26,402 nt of DNA from a virus. Positions 5,815-13,716 of this stretch are shown piece by piece; the first letter of the stretch is position 1, and each line of letters opens with the position of its first letter. A program made the position numbers and the translations under genes. A model generated the notes under the pieces. That model saw only the letters and a program-made list of their open reading frames with translations. It ran no database searches and was not told the DNA's origin. The stretch is taken from IMG/VR virus record IMGVR_UViG_3300040816_000681, positions 1-26,402 of that record; one strand, 5' to 3'.

Positions 5815-8053
5815 ACCAAGCAAAGAGCTACAATTAGTATTTGATAAAAGTATTAAAGATGCTAGAAAATTACAGCACGAATATGTAACGCTGGAGCATT
5901 TGCTCTTTGCTATGATGTGTAGCGAAAACTTTAGTAATTCTATCAAAGGTTTTGGAGGAGATGTTGATTATTTAAAATCTCATCTAGAACATTATCTAAA
6001 AAATAATCTTGAAGAAATTAAAATTGAAGGTACAAAGCATAAACCTAAAAAGACTCAAGCAGTAGAACGTTGTCTCAATCGTGCATTCACCCAAACATTG
6101 TTTGCAGGTAGATCTGAAATTGAACTAAGCGATGTATTATTAAGCATGATGAGTGAAAAGAAAAGTCATGCTAGTTACTTTATAGAAAAGGCCGGTATTA
6201 GTAAAGAAGAATTTGCTGATTATCTTAATACAGAAATGGAAGAGTCATTTCAAGATGAAGAAATGTCAGGCGCTTCACAAAAAGCTCTACGTGCATTTAC
6301 TACTAACTTAAATGATGAAGCAAAACGTAATCGCATTGATCCAATTATTGGTAGGGCAGAAGAATTAGAAGGCATTGCATTAGCACTTGGACGCCGTAGC
6401 AAAAATAATGTACTACTAGTAGGTGATCCCGGCGTAGGTAAGACTGCTATTGCTGAAGGACTTGCATACAACATTATCAATGACAATGTTCCTAATTTCT
6501 TAAAAGAGTATGAAGTTTTCATGCTTGATATAGGAAGTATGCTTGCAGGATCAAAATACCGCGGAGACTTTGAAGAACGATTTAAACTTGTTTTAGCAGG
6601 ATTAAAGAAAAAAGGTAAAACAATTATGTTTATCGACGAAGCACACATGATGAATGGTGCCGGAGCAGGTGGACAAGGAAATGCAAACGATCTTGCCAAT
6701 ATGCTAAAGCCTGCACTAACAAAAGGAAACCTTAAAGTTGTTGCTTCTACTACTTGGGATGAATTCCGTAAATACTTTGAGAAAGATCGTGCGTTGATGC
6801 GTAGATTCCAGCGTGTTACAGTTGATGAGCCTTCACCAGAAGTTACTAAGGATATTTTACAAGGTATTAAAAAATACTACGAAGACTACCATAAAACTAC
6901 TATTACAGATGAAGCAATTGATACAGCAGTTAAGCTAAGTGTAAAATATCAAGCAGACAAAAAACTTCCAGACAAAGCTATTGATTTGCTAGACTTAGCA
7001 TGTTCACGATTTAATCTAAAAGAAACAGAAGATAAAACAGTAACAGCTGAAGGTGTAGAATTTGAATTAGCAAAGGTTATTAAACTTCCTCCAGAACAGG
7101 TAAGTCAAAAGGAAACAGAAGGTTTAGCACACTTAGAAGAAAATCTAAAGAAAGTAGTTTACGGACAAGATGAAGCAATTGAGGGAATTGTTGATAAGAT
7201 TCTTGTAAGTCAAGCAGGCTTAAAACCTGACGATAAACCAATTGGTAGCTTTGTATTTATGGGTCCAACAGGTACAGGTAAAACAGAAACAGCAAAACAG
7301 TTAAGTAAGCAATTAGGTGTAGAACTTGTACGCTTTGATATGAGTGAATATCAAGAGAAACATAGTGTTGCAAAACTTATTGGTTCACCCCCAGGATACG
7401 TAGGACATGAAGATAGTGCAGGTCAACTAATAGAACGCTTACAAGAACATCCTAATTGTGTATTGCTGTTAGATGAGATTGAAAAAGCGCATCCAGACGT
7501 TTCGCAGATTTTATTACAGGTAATGGACAATGGTAAGATTACAGGTTCAAATGGTAAAGAAGCAGATGCACGTAATTGTGTGCTAATTCTTACAACTAAT
7601 CTAGGTGCTAAGGCAGCGGAAAAATCTTCAATCGGTTTTGATAGTGAAGATGCAGAACAAACCTATGAAGATACAGAATTTAAACAATTCTTTGCTCCTG
7701 AGTTCCGCAACAGACTTGACGGTGTAATTACATTTGCTAAACTAGGCAAAGAAGTAATGATGAAGATCGTTGGCAAGTTCCTTGTTGAACTTAAAGATAT
7801 GGTCAAAGATAAAGGCGTTGATATAAAAGTTTCTAACGAAGCTCTCGATGCTCTAGTTGATAAGGGCTTTGATCAAAAGAATGGTGCTCGTCCTTTACAA
7901 AGAGTAATTGATAAAGAAATTAAGCGTCCGTTATCAAGAGAATTATTGTTCGGAAAACTTAAAAACGGCGGCCTAGTAAATATTGACTTTAATGTAGATT
8001 TAGATATATTTGAATTAGATTGTACATCGGAGCCAGTACTTGAAAACGTTTAA
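5807..8053 (+). CDS. clpA: ClpA-type AAA+ unfoldase
   Basis: The 748-residue protein matches bacterial ClpA in size and layout. A Clp N-domain (residues 1-145) is followed by AAA domain 1 with Walker A GDPGVGKTA (about 206-214) and Walker B MFIDEAH, then AAA domain 2 with Walker A GPTGTGKTE (about 485-493) and Walker B LLLDEIEK, and a Clp D2-small domain (APEFRNRLD, GARPLQRVIDKEIKRPL). There is no ClpB-style coiled-coil middle domain. Residues I609-G610-F611 in SSIGFDSED sit where ClpA and ClpX carry the IGL/IGF tripeptide that docks on ClpP, so it should be able to feed substrates to host ClpP. No clpP gene is in the window. It overlaps def by 8 bases and the next gene by 14. Confidence 0.95.
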   Translation: MVEPSKELQLVFDKSIKDARKLQHEYVTLEHLLFAMMCSENFSNSIKGFGGDVDYLKSHLEHYLKNNLEEIKIEGTKHKPKKTQAVERCLNRAFTQTLFAGRSEIELSDVLLSMMSEKKSHASYFIEKAGISKEEFADYLNTEMEESFQDEEMSGASQKALRAFTTNLNDEAKRNRIDPIIGRAEELEGIALALGRRSKNNVLLVGDPGVGKTAIAEGLAYNIINDNVPNFLKEYEVFMLDIGSMLAGSKYRGDFEERFKLVLAGLKKKGKTIMFIDEAHMMNGAGAGGQGNANDLANMLKPALTKGNLKVVASTTWDEFRKYFEKDRALMRRFQRVTVDEPSPEVTKDILQGIKKYYEDYHKTTITDEAIDTAVKLSVKYQADKKLPDKAIDLLDLACSRFNLKETEDKTVTAEGVEFELAKVIKLPPEQVSQKETEGLAHLEENLKKVVYGQDEAIEGIVDKILVSQAGLKPDDKPIGSFVFMGPTGTGKTETAKQLSKQLGVELVRFDMSEYQEKHSVAKLIGSPPGYVGHEDSAGQLIERLQEHPNCVLLLDEIEKAHPDVSQILLQVMDNGKITGSNGKEADARNCVLILTTNLGAKAAEKSSIGFDSEDAEQTYEDTEFKQFFAPEFRNRLDGVITFAKLGKEVMMKIVGKFLVELKDMVKDKGVDIKVSNEALDALVDKGFDQKNGARPLQRVIDKEIKRPLSRELLFGKLKNGGLVNIDFNVDLDIFELDCTSEPVLENV

Positions 8054-8708
8054 AAGCTATAAACTTTTTTATAATAAATTTCTATACAGATTGCAAGTAA
8101 GAAATGATCTGGCCAGTGTTTTCCGTGAAAAGAAGTTTGCAATTACTAGAACTTCTTTAGATAGGTTACAAAGATTGCAAGATCAAAATCTTGATCTAGA
8201 AGTTGAAAGAGGATTGCGCAGATATCGCATAAGTGAAGAATCTTTTATAGATGCAAAAAAATTGTATAGTATGTTTATAGGTTATGATGATTTTAAATTA
8301 AGAGTTGAATCATCATATCTAAATATATACTCAAATAGTAAGAATTGGTTAAAACTAATTTCTAATTCGATTAATCCGAGTAATGCTATTGCATTTTATC
8401 AACCAGATAAATCATGGGAAAAGTTACTAGATTCAAATACTATTATTTTAGAAAGAGACATAGGTTTCCAGTATAAAGTTACAATAGGTAAAAACAGAAA
8501 CAGTATAGGTTTTGCAAAATGGGCATATAATAATCCTGGACAAGTTAGGCTTGGACCTATAGCATACCAAGAACTTTTAAAAAATGGGTATGTAGATGGA
8601 TTCTATTTTTATGCGAAAAACGATAAAACTTTGCATCTTTGTTCTTTAATGTTAGACAATATTCGCCGTGTTGATAAAATACTTGTACAGTCTAATCTAG
8701 ATAAATAG
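8040..8708 (+). CDS. Unrecognised 222-residue basic protein
   Basis: The start is a TTG at 8040 preceded by GGAG with 7-base spacing; the frame overlaps the clpA end by 14 bases. The protein is basic, rich in Tyr, Phe, Asn and Lys, with no signal peptide or strong membrane segment. The N-terminal third is helical and Arg/Lys-rich (NKFLYRLQVRNDLASVFREK, LDRLQRLQDQ). The C-terminal part looks alpha/beta (YKVTIGKNRN, VDGFYFYAKNDKTLHLCSLM). A basic, helical N-terminus could bind nucleic acid, but I recognise no motif. Coupling with clpA could make it an adaptor or partner of the protease (inference from position only). Confidence 0.8.
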   Translation: MKTFKSYKLFYNKFLYRLQVRNDLASVFREKKFAITRTSLDRLQRLQDQNLDLEVERGLRRYRISEESFIDAKKLYSMFIGYDDFKLRVESSYLNIYSNSKNWLKLISNSINPSNAIAFYQPDKSWEKLLDSNTIILERDIGFQYKVTIGKNRNSIGFAKWAYNNPGQVRLGPIAYQELLKNGYVDGFYFYAKNDKTLHLCSLMLDNIRRVDKILVQSNLDK

Positions 8709-8712
8709 TTAT

Positions 8713-9075
8713 ATGGCAAACAGTGAAACTATATTATCAGCACAATCACATCCAGGGGACAGTACTACAGAGACTGTAACTGGAGAGAAATTCAAAGGCG
8801 ACGGTTACTACGGACGTAGTGACGGTTTTCACACCGTTCAATATAATTTAACAGGTTTTTTAGGTACTGTAGTAATGCAGGCTACGTTATCTGTAGAACC
8901 TACAGATTCTGACTGGTTTACAATTACGTCTACATCACACACTGCTGATAATGATTCGAGTAGTAACAGGGACGGCGGACACATATATAATTTTACAGGA
9001 AATTATGTGTGGGTTAGAGCATACATTTCAAACTGGACAGACGGCACAGTTACAAGCATTAAATTAAATCATTAA
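8713..9075 (+). CDS. Small beta-rich protein, probably virion surface
   Basis: A 120-residue acidic protein of alternating Thr/Ser-rich strands and turns (GDSTTETVTGEKF, TVVMQATLSVEPTDSDWF, YVWVRAYISNWTDGTVTSIK), the look of a beta-sandwich. It has no cysteine, signal peptide or membrane segment. Similar small proteins in marine T4-like phages are listed as hypothetical or structural; a head decoration or tail-fibre tip role is plausible but unproven. There is no Shine-Dalgarno sequence. GATAAATA at 8700-8707 lies only six bases before the ATG, so a late transcript starting there would be almost leaderless. Confidence 0.7.
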   Translation: MANSETILSAQSHPGDSTTETVTGEKFKGDGYYGRSDGFHTVQYNLTGFLGTVVMQATLSVEPTDSDWFTITSTSHTADNDSSSNRDGGHIYNFTGNYVWVRAYISNWTDGTVTSIKLNH

Positions 9076-9085
9076 GGTAGGTATC

Positions 9086-9643
9086 ATGGAACACTTTGTA
9101 AGAGTAATAATGGAAAAACAAGAAAAGGCAAGGCTAAGTGAATCAGTCTTTCCTATTTATGAGTCTTATACTACAGAACAAGATGTAACTGTTCTACAAA
9201 TTCCACTACCAGGCGAACTGTCAGAACAAGAATCAAACGAGTATGCAGAAAAATTAGCAAACTATATGTTTGAAGAAGGATACGAAGATTTTGATATTAT
9301 CATAGGCGAAGAGGATAATATTATTGAAGAAACCTATGATGACGATGATGAATTTTATGAGCAGTACGGTGTATTATGGTTTAACGAAGATGACGAAGTA
9401 GACGAAGCAGAGTACCAAGGACGCAAAGTTAAACTGGGTAAGCCTATGCAAGGTGATGTTAAAAAGTTTAAAGTATATGTTAAAAATCCAAAGGGTAATG
9501 TAGTAAAAGTTAACTTTGGTGATAAAAAATCTAGAATTAAAAAATCAAATCCAAAACGCCGTAAAAGTTTCCGTGCAAGACACAACTGCGATAACCCGGG
9601 TCCTAGACATAAGGCACGTTATTGGTCATGTAGGAAGTGGTAA
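9086..9643 (+). CDS. Acidic protein with basic Cys/Trp-containing C-terminal domain
   Basis: The 185-residue protein has a strong ribosome site (AAGGTAGG, 9074-9081). Residues 1-75 are an alpha/beta segment, and residues 75-105 are very acidic (EETYDDDDEFYEQYG). The last 75 residues are a separate basic domain: YQGRKVKLGKP, KFKVYVKNPKGNVVKVNFGD, then an Arg/Lys-rich tail with Cys in HNCDNPGPRHKARYWSCRKW. This tail domain recurs at the ends of otherwise unrelated marine T4-like phage proteins as I know them. The charge split suggests an assembly or DNA-contact protein. The N-terminus contains I-M-E at residues 8-10, a possible prohead protease site of the [LI]xE type. Confidence 0.78.
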   Translation: MEHFVRVIMEKQEKARLSESVFPIYESYTTEQDVTVLQIPLPGELSEQESNEYAEKLANYMFEEGYEDFDIIIGEEDNIIEETYDDDDEFYEQYGVLWFNEDDEVDEAEYQGRKVKLGKPMQGDVKKFKVYVKNPKGNVVKVNFGDKKSRIKKSNPKRRKSFRARHNCDNPGPRHKARYWSCRKW

Positions 9644-9644
9644 T

Positions 9645-9980
9645 ATGCGTATTAATGAATTTAGTCAACAACCTGAAAATAGATTCGATTATGATGTAGT
9701 AGATGATGTTTGTGCGTTTATGCGCAACGACCCTATTTTTTACAGAAAAAGTTTCTTTCCAGCAATCAGCAGAATAGCAGACTTACATAGAGAAGGTAAG
9801 TCTATTGATAAAAAACAATGTCTTGGACAAATGATAGAAAATGCTTTAGAAGCATATTGTAAACGTTTTGATGTTGCAGATATTCCTGATCAAATGTTCA
9901 ACGACAATGATAGAAACAGCATTATGGATAAGATATTCTCCGAAGAAATGGAACAAATCCAAAAAGGGGAATACAAGTGA
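9645..9980 (+). CDS. Conserved-looking 111-residue protein, unknown function
   Basis: I place the start at the ATG at 9645, two bases after the preceding stop, because an AGGAAG ribosome site lies at 9632-9637. The frame is open further upstream, but that part runs through the preceding gene. The protein is helical and acidic (VVDDVCAFMRNDPIFYRKSF, GQMIENALEAYCKRF, NSIMDKIFSEEMEQIQKG), with two cysteines and no membrane segment. It resembles short hypothetical proteins of cyanophages. The N-terminus MRINEFSQQPE contains I-N-E at residues 3-5 and resembles other leaders in this block. The next start (GTG) overlaps its stop by four bases. Confidence 0.78.
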   Translation: MRINEFSQQPENRFDYDVVDDVCAFMRNDPIFYRKSFFPAISRIADLHREGKSIDKKQCLGQMIENALEAYCKRFDVADIPDQMFNDNDRNSIMDKIFSEEMEQIQKGEYK

Positions 9981-10744
9981 GGCTAAGAGAATTATTTGAA
10001 GAAGCACCTGCGAAAAAAATTGTAGCAGTAATGCCAGGAGGATTTCATCCATTTCATCCTGGACACAAAAGTCTGTATGACTGGGCTGTAGAAACATTTG
10101 GAAAAGCAAATGTATACGTAGCAGCAACAGACGATACAAAAAGTCGACCTTTTCCGTTTGATGTAAAAATTAAACTAGCTGGAATGGCTGGCGTACCACA
10201 ACAAAGATTTATACAAGTTAAAAGTCCATTTAACGCACTATCTTATGATAATATCATAGGAGATGCATCACAGACTGCACTAATATTTGTACGAAGTGAA
10301 AAAGATAAATCAAGTCATCCTTTACCAGATCAAATTCGTAAAAGCGATGGCAATATGGGTTATCTAATATCGTACAAAGGAAATGATAATTTAGAAACAG
10401 CAGATACACACGGATATCTAGCATACGGTCCTACTATAGATTTTGACTTTAGCGGAATGGCTATTAATAGTGCAAGCCAACTTAGAGAAGCATGGCCAAC
10501 TATGTCTCCTGAGGATAAAATGAAAGCTGCTGAACTTATGTATCCTGGTAATGGACAAACCGCAGTGCAACTTCTAGATAAAGCACTAGGGGTAGAACCT
10601 GTGGCAGCAGAAGATGCACCTCCAGGCAGGGAAAAGCAAGTTAAAGCTCTTAAAAAGAAATTTGACGACCCAGGTGCTCCTTATGCTATAGCATGGGCGC
10701 AGCACAACAAACACGGCAAGCCGAGAAGGAAAAGCCGTGGATGA
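9977..10744 (+). CDS. HxGH nucleotidyltransferase with N-terminal leader
   Basis: The start is a GTG four bases inside the preceding gene. After a 14-residue leader (MRLRELFEEAPAKK) comes a Rossmann-like nucleotidyltransferase core: IVAVMPGGFHPFHPGHKSLY, with the HPGH nucleotide-binding signature at residues 27-30. This is the family of NMN adenylyltransferases, phosphopantetheine adenylyltransferases and glycerol-3-phosphate cytidylyltransferases; the substrate cannot be read from the sequence. The core ends near residue 165. The rest is a helical segment and a basic tail (KQVKALKKKFDDPGAPYAIA and KHGKPRRKSRG). The leader has two [LI]xE sites (L-R-E, L-F-E) like T4 head propeptides, suggesting a packaged enzyme. 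Confidence 0.85.
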   Translation: MRLRELFEEAPAKKIVAVMPGGFHPFHPGHKSLYDWAVETFGKANVYVAATDDTKSRPFPFDVKIKLAGMAGVPQQRFIQVKSPFNALSYDNIIGDASQTALIFVRSEKDKSSHPLPDQIRKSDGNMGYLISYKGNDNLETADTHGYLAYGPTIDFDFSGMAINSASQLREAWPTMSPEDKMKAAELMYPGNGQTAVQLLDKALGVEPVAAEDAPPGREKQVKALKKKFDDPGAPYAIAWAQHNKHGKPRRKSRG

Positions 10745-10961
10745 AATCGATTATCTAAAAAAACTAGCAGGTATAAACGAATTCCAAGGCTATAAGCCGT
10801 ATGAAGGATCTAATATATCTGTTACAGGCACAGAAAAAAAACAAATAGAACGTGAAAAAAATCTTCGCCCAGGTGATGAAGAATGGTTTAAACTTTGGTT
10901 TAGTCGTCCTTATTGGAAGGGACAAGAATATCCACCAGGATTAAGAGGCCGTAAAAAATGA
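10737..10961 (+). CDS. Small 74-residue protein, unknown function
   Basis: The start is a GTG at 10737, eight bases inside the preceding gene. Residues 1-20 are a helical leader (MDEIDYLKKLAGINEF). The rest is polar with a conserved-looking core, NLRPGDEEWFKLWFSRPYW, and a basic end (RGRKK). LKKLAGINEF-type starts and PGxxxWFKLWFxRPY-type cores occur in short proteins of marine T4-like phages, to my knowledge without an assigned role. There are no cysteines or membrane segments. Its end overlaps the SGNH hydrolase start by four bases. Confidence 0.7.
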   Translation: MDEIDYLKKLAGINEFQGYKPYEGSNISVTGTEKKQIEREKNLRPGDEEWFKLWFSRPYWKGQEYPPGLRGRKK

Positions 10962-11605
10962 AAATTTATACTTTTGGCTGTAGCTGGACATATGGCTGTA
11001 AAGGATGGAATTACAATGTTGCTAGTTGGGTAGAAAAACTAGCTGAAAAATATCCAAATAATGAAGTGATAGATTTTTCCTATCCAGGAACAAGTTTAGA
11101 ATGTAGCCTTTTTCATTTTGAAAAAGTATTAAAAGAAAAAGAAGAAAAAGATAAAACTGTTTTCCAATTTACAACTCCTTTTAGATATACGGCATGGCCT
11201 GATGAAGTATTTAATAGTCCTAAATTACGTTATAAAAAAACAAAAAATTACACAAAATTTATACCTGAGTTAAAAGATAAAATAGATAGATATCATCCTT
11301 CTGCAGATAATGCAGGTAACGGTATAAACAAAGATATGAAGTTTCATAAAATTTTTTATCGTAAACATAATAAAGAATTAGAACTATCAAAGTTTGATGC
11401 TTTGGCAACATACATACACAGTAAATCAGACTATGCATTTTTCCAGCGTCGAGATTACCCTGTTGCAACGCATGTTCCTGCAATAAATACAATTATAGGA
11501 GAAGATGCATATCAAAGTTACGTTTGGGATCAAGGACAACACTTTGACGATGCAGGATGTGATTGGCAAGCATCTTATATTGCAAAAGAGATAGGATTAT
11601 CATGA
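10958..11605 (+). CDS. SGNH/GDSL-like hydrolase
   Basis: The 215-residue protein starts MKIYTFGCSWTYG, a block I motif of the SGNH/GDSL hydrolase superfamily with candidate nucleophile Ser9. A likely block V lies near the C-terminus in VWDQGQHFDDAG, with Asp191 and His195. Spacing in that block is D-x-x-x-H rather than the usual D-x-x-H, so activity is probable but not certain. Between them are FSYPGTSLECSLFHFE (block II-like with Gly-Thr) and FQFTTPFRYTAW (block III-like). The family includes esterases and carbohydrate deacetylases; in phages these can trim surface polysaccharides. There is no signal peptide. It overlaps genes on both sides by four bases. Confidence 0.75.
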   Translation: MKIYTFGCSWTYGCKGWNYNVASWVEKLAEKYPNNEVIDFSYPGTSLECSLFHFEKVLKEKEEKDKTVFQFTTPFRYTAWPDEVFNSPKLRYKKTKNYTKFIPELKDKIDRYHPSADNAGNGINKDMKFHKIFYRKHNKELELSKFDALATYIHSKSDYAFFQRRDYPVATHVPAINTIIGEDAYQSYVWDQGQHFDDAGCDWQASYIAKEIGLS

Positions 11606-13338
11606 GAGGTAGTGATCTTTTAAAAGAATGGGGACGCATTGTAAAAGGCGTAAACACTACAGCAGATGTAGGTCCTGGAGAAATCAAAAAACAAGCAGCA
11701 AAATTTGGTAATACTGTAGACAAAGATGGTAAGCCGCCTACACTAAGTAAAAAAGTAAAAGGCTCTAAAACTAATGTGTTGTTTAATTTAGGACTAGCAG
11801 AAGGTATTATACTCCGTTTAGAACGAGACAAGCATATAGATGTCTTGCACATTATGGATACTAACAAAAAGCATCGTGTAGAAGTGCGTGGTAAAAAAGG
11901 CTATGAAAGTGGAAACTATGATGCACAAGATAAACTACATCAAGTATTAGATCGTGTAGGTAAAGCAGCAAATATAAGCGAACTTATCAACGGCGAAACT
12001 GTTAGTATTAATCCTAACCATCCACAAGGTACTCGTGCTATACGCACAGCAAAGGATGTATTACAAACTGAGGAAAAACGTTTTACGGAAATGGAATTAG
12101 CTTGCATAGAAGGCGGGCACGATTTAAATGATTTATACGAAAAAGCACCTGAGCCAAAACCAACAGGTGATTTGTTTAATGCGTTATCTGAAACATATAA
12201 TTCAAGAGATTCTCTTATAGAAGCTCTAGGAGAAATTGCTCCTAACACAGAAATTTATGTTGATATGGATGGAGTGCTTGCCGACTTCTTTGGGGAATGG
12301 TCAAAATCACAAGGCGTAGGCAATTGGAAAGATATTGAGAATCCTGCACAAGCAATAGGCGATATTAAAACAATTGACAACTTTTGGTTAAACTTACCTG
12401 TATTGCCACAAGCAACGCAGTTACTATCGTTAATAAAAAAAGTTAAAGGTAGATATAAAATATGCACAAGTCCACTTGCCGATGATCCTCGTAGTGAACC
12501 ACACAAACGTCAATGGGTTAAAGATAATCTAGATTTCTTCCCACCAGACGAAGTAATTGTTACACACAACAAACCACAATTTGCAACTCAAAAAGATGGA
12601 ACACCTAACATACTAATAGACGACTACGGTGTTAATATTAATGCTTGGGAAGAAGCAGGCGGTATTGGTTTTAAGTATAAGGATCATAAATTTGAAAGAA
12701 CAGCAAAGGCATTACAACAACATGTACAAGAGCCTGTTGAAAATTATACAAGAGATCAACTTCCGCAGATCCGTCAAAAGAATTTAAAAAATATTCGTCA
12801 TACAATAGAAACTATTGCAATAAAGGATATAATACCTGTACAAAAAGAACGTATTATAGAAAACTTTAAACGTCAAGTTGATAGAATTGTTGCTGGAAAA
12901 TATACTCCTATTATAGTTGATTGTAATAATAAAATTGTAAATGGTCACCATAGATACACAGCATTAGAAATGCTAGGCTATGATAAGGTAGAAGTAGCAA
13001 AATTACCTTTAACTATCAAACAAATTGTAGAAAACTTTGCTGATGACCAAAGAGAGAAAACAAAACGTACACTTGCCAAACACGACAAAGCAATGATTAA
13101 AGTAGCTCGTGATTCTATTAAGAAGTACGAGAAAGACAAAGAAGATAAAGAAACTAATGAAAACTTTGCTGATGGTAAGAAAAAAGGCAAAAGCAGACCT
13201 GGACGAGTAAAGAAGTCAGGTGCTAGTTGTAATGGTAGTGTAACCAGTTTACGTAAAAAAGCAAAAAAGGCCAGCGGCGAACGTGCTAAAATGTACCACT
13301 GGTGTGCAAACATGAAGGCAGGTAGAAAGAAGAAGTAA
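11602..13338 (+). CDS. Multidomain protein: unknown N-domain, HAD phosphatase, ParB-like domain, basic tail
   Basis: I start at the ATG at 11602 (ATGA overlap with the preceding stop), giving 578 residues. Residues 1-150 are unrecognised. Residues about 217-370 are a HAD-like 5'-nucleotidase: YVDMDGVLADFFGEW with Asp221 and Asp223, ICTSP as motif II, and LIDDYGVNINAWEEAGG as the metal motif. Residues about 405-475 resemble ParB/sulfiredoxin-type nuclease folds (YTPIIVDCNNKIVNGHHRYT, with the GHHR signature). Residues 535-578 are a basic tail with Cys and HWC (KKASGERAKMYHWCANMKAG). The mix suggests a nucleotide- or DNA-handling protein. The N-terminus has L-K-E at residues 7-9, consistent with prohead packaging and cleavage. 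Confidence 0.8.
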   Translation: MRGSDLLKEWGRIVKGVNTTADVGPGEIKKQAAKFGNTVDKDGKPPTLSKKVKGSKTNVLFNLGLAEGIILRLERDKHIDVLHIMDTNKKHRVEVRGKKGYESGNYDAQDKLHQVLDRVGKAANISELINGETVSINPNHPQGTRAIRTAKDVLQTEEKRFTEMELACIEGGHDLNDLYEKAPEPKPTGDLFNALSETYNSRDSLIEALGEIAPNTEIYVDMDGVLADFFGEWSKSQGVGNWKDIENPAQAIGDIKTIDNFWLNLPVLPQATQLLSLIKKVKGRYKICTSPLADDPRSEPHKRQWVKDNLDFFPPDEVIVTHNKPQFATQKDGTPNILIDDYGVNINAWEEAGGIGFKYKDHKFERTAKALQQHVQEPVENYTRDQLPQIRQKNLKNIRHTIETIAIKDIIPVQKERIIENFKRQVDRIVAGKYTPIIVDCNNKIVNGHHRYTALEMLGYDKVEVAKLPLTIKQIVENFADDQREKTKRTLAKHDKAMIKVARDSIKKYEKDKEDKETNENFADGKKKGKSRPGRVKKSGASCNGSVTSLRKKAKKASGERAKMYHWCANMKAGRKKK

Positions 13339-13443
13339 ATGGACATAAGTCATTACGTTGAAAAGTTAAAAGAGCATGAAGCAAAAAGGCTAAGTACTAA
13401 TGAACGTAACAAGTATTGGAGGAAATACAATGAAAATAACTGA
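13339..13443 (+). CDS. 34-residue charged mini-protein
   Basis: A short frame starting at the first base after the preceding stop, with a purine-rich AGAAGAAG stretch just before the ATG. The product begins MDISHYVEKLKEHEAKRLS and is one very polar helix rich in Lys, Glu and Arg. It overlaps the next ATG by 14 bases. The tight fit between two genes and the amphipathic composition argue for a real gene, but size alone makes this uncertain. No function can be proposed. Confidence 0.45.
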   Translation: MDISHYVEKLKEHEAKRLSTNERNKYWRKYNENN

Positions 13444-13681
13444 ACTACTAGAAAGAGAAGGCTATTGTTCGGATAAATGCTGCGGTGCTGATGTAAAAGC
13501 TGCGGATTGTACCTGTGGCCCAGACTGCCCACATTGTACATGCAACGCTGTTAAAGAAACATTTACAGCAGGATCTGTAGCATCTAATAGTGCTGCTGGG
13601 TTTGCAAATGGTGGCATAGGCACATTAAGTCGTGCTCCAGGAACTAAAAAGAAAAAACGCAACAAGAACATGTCTAACTGA
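13430..13681 (+). CDS. Cys-rich, metallothionein-like mini-protein with leader
   Basis: I choose the ATG at 13430 because GGAGG lies at an ideal distance; an in-frame ATG at 13400 lacks one. The 83-residue product has three parts. Residues 1-10 are a leader, MKITELLERE, with I-T-E and L-L-E sites. Residues 13-38 hold eight cysteines (13, 17, 18, 27, 29, 33, 36, 38) and one His in CSDKCCGADVKAAD and CTCGPDCPHCTC, a density typical of metallothioneins. Residues 46-83 are a Gly/Ala/Ser-rich stretch ending in a poly-basic tail (GTKKKKRNKN). Binding of zinc, copper or similar soft metals is likely. A redox or zinc-finger role is possible. It is probably cytoplasmic or virion-borne. Confidence 0.8.
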   Translation: MKITELLEREGYCSDKCCGADVKAADCTCGPDCPHCTCNAVKETFTAGSVASNSAAGFANGGIGTLSRAPGTKKKKRNKNMSN

Positions 13682-13704
13682 TAAATACGTTATACATGTA
13701 TTTA
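13680..13704 (+). promoter_or_regulatory. Late-promoter-like motif GATAAATA within a small hairpin
   Basis: GATAAATA at 13680-13687, followed by C, matches the T4-like late -10 element. The same bases form the left arm of a stem, TAAATACGT (13682-13690) against ATGTATTTA (13696-13704), nine pairs including one G-U with a five-base loop. The stem ends one base before the CGGAG ribosome site of the next gene (ATG 13717). A transcript from the motif would start near 13693 and lack the left arm. Confidence 0.45.
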
Positions 13705-13716
13705 CGGAGCAATTTC

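Noticed and set aside
8700-8707. GATAAATA before the 8713 gene as a late promoter
   Set aside because: It overlaps the last codons and stop of the preceding gene and would give a transcript with no leader. A match could be chance in AT-rich DNA, so I mention it only under the gene.
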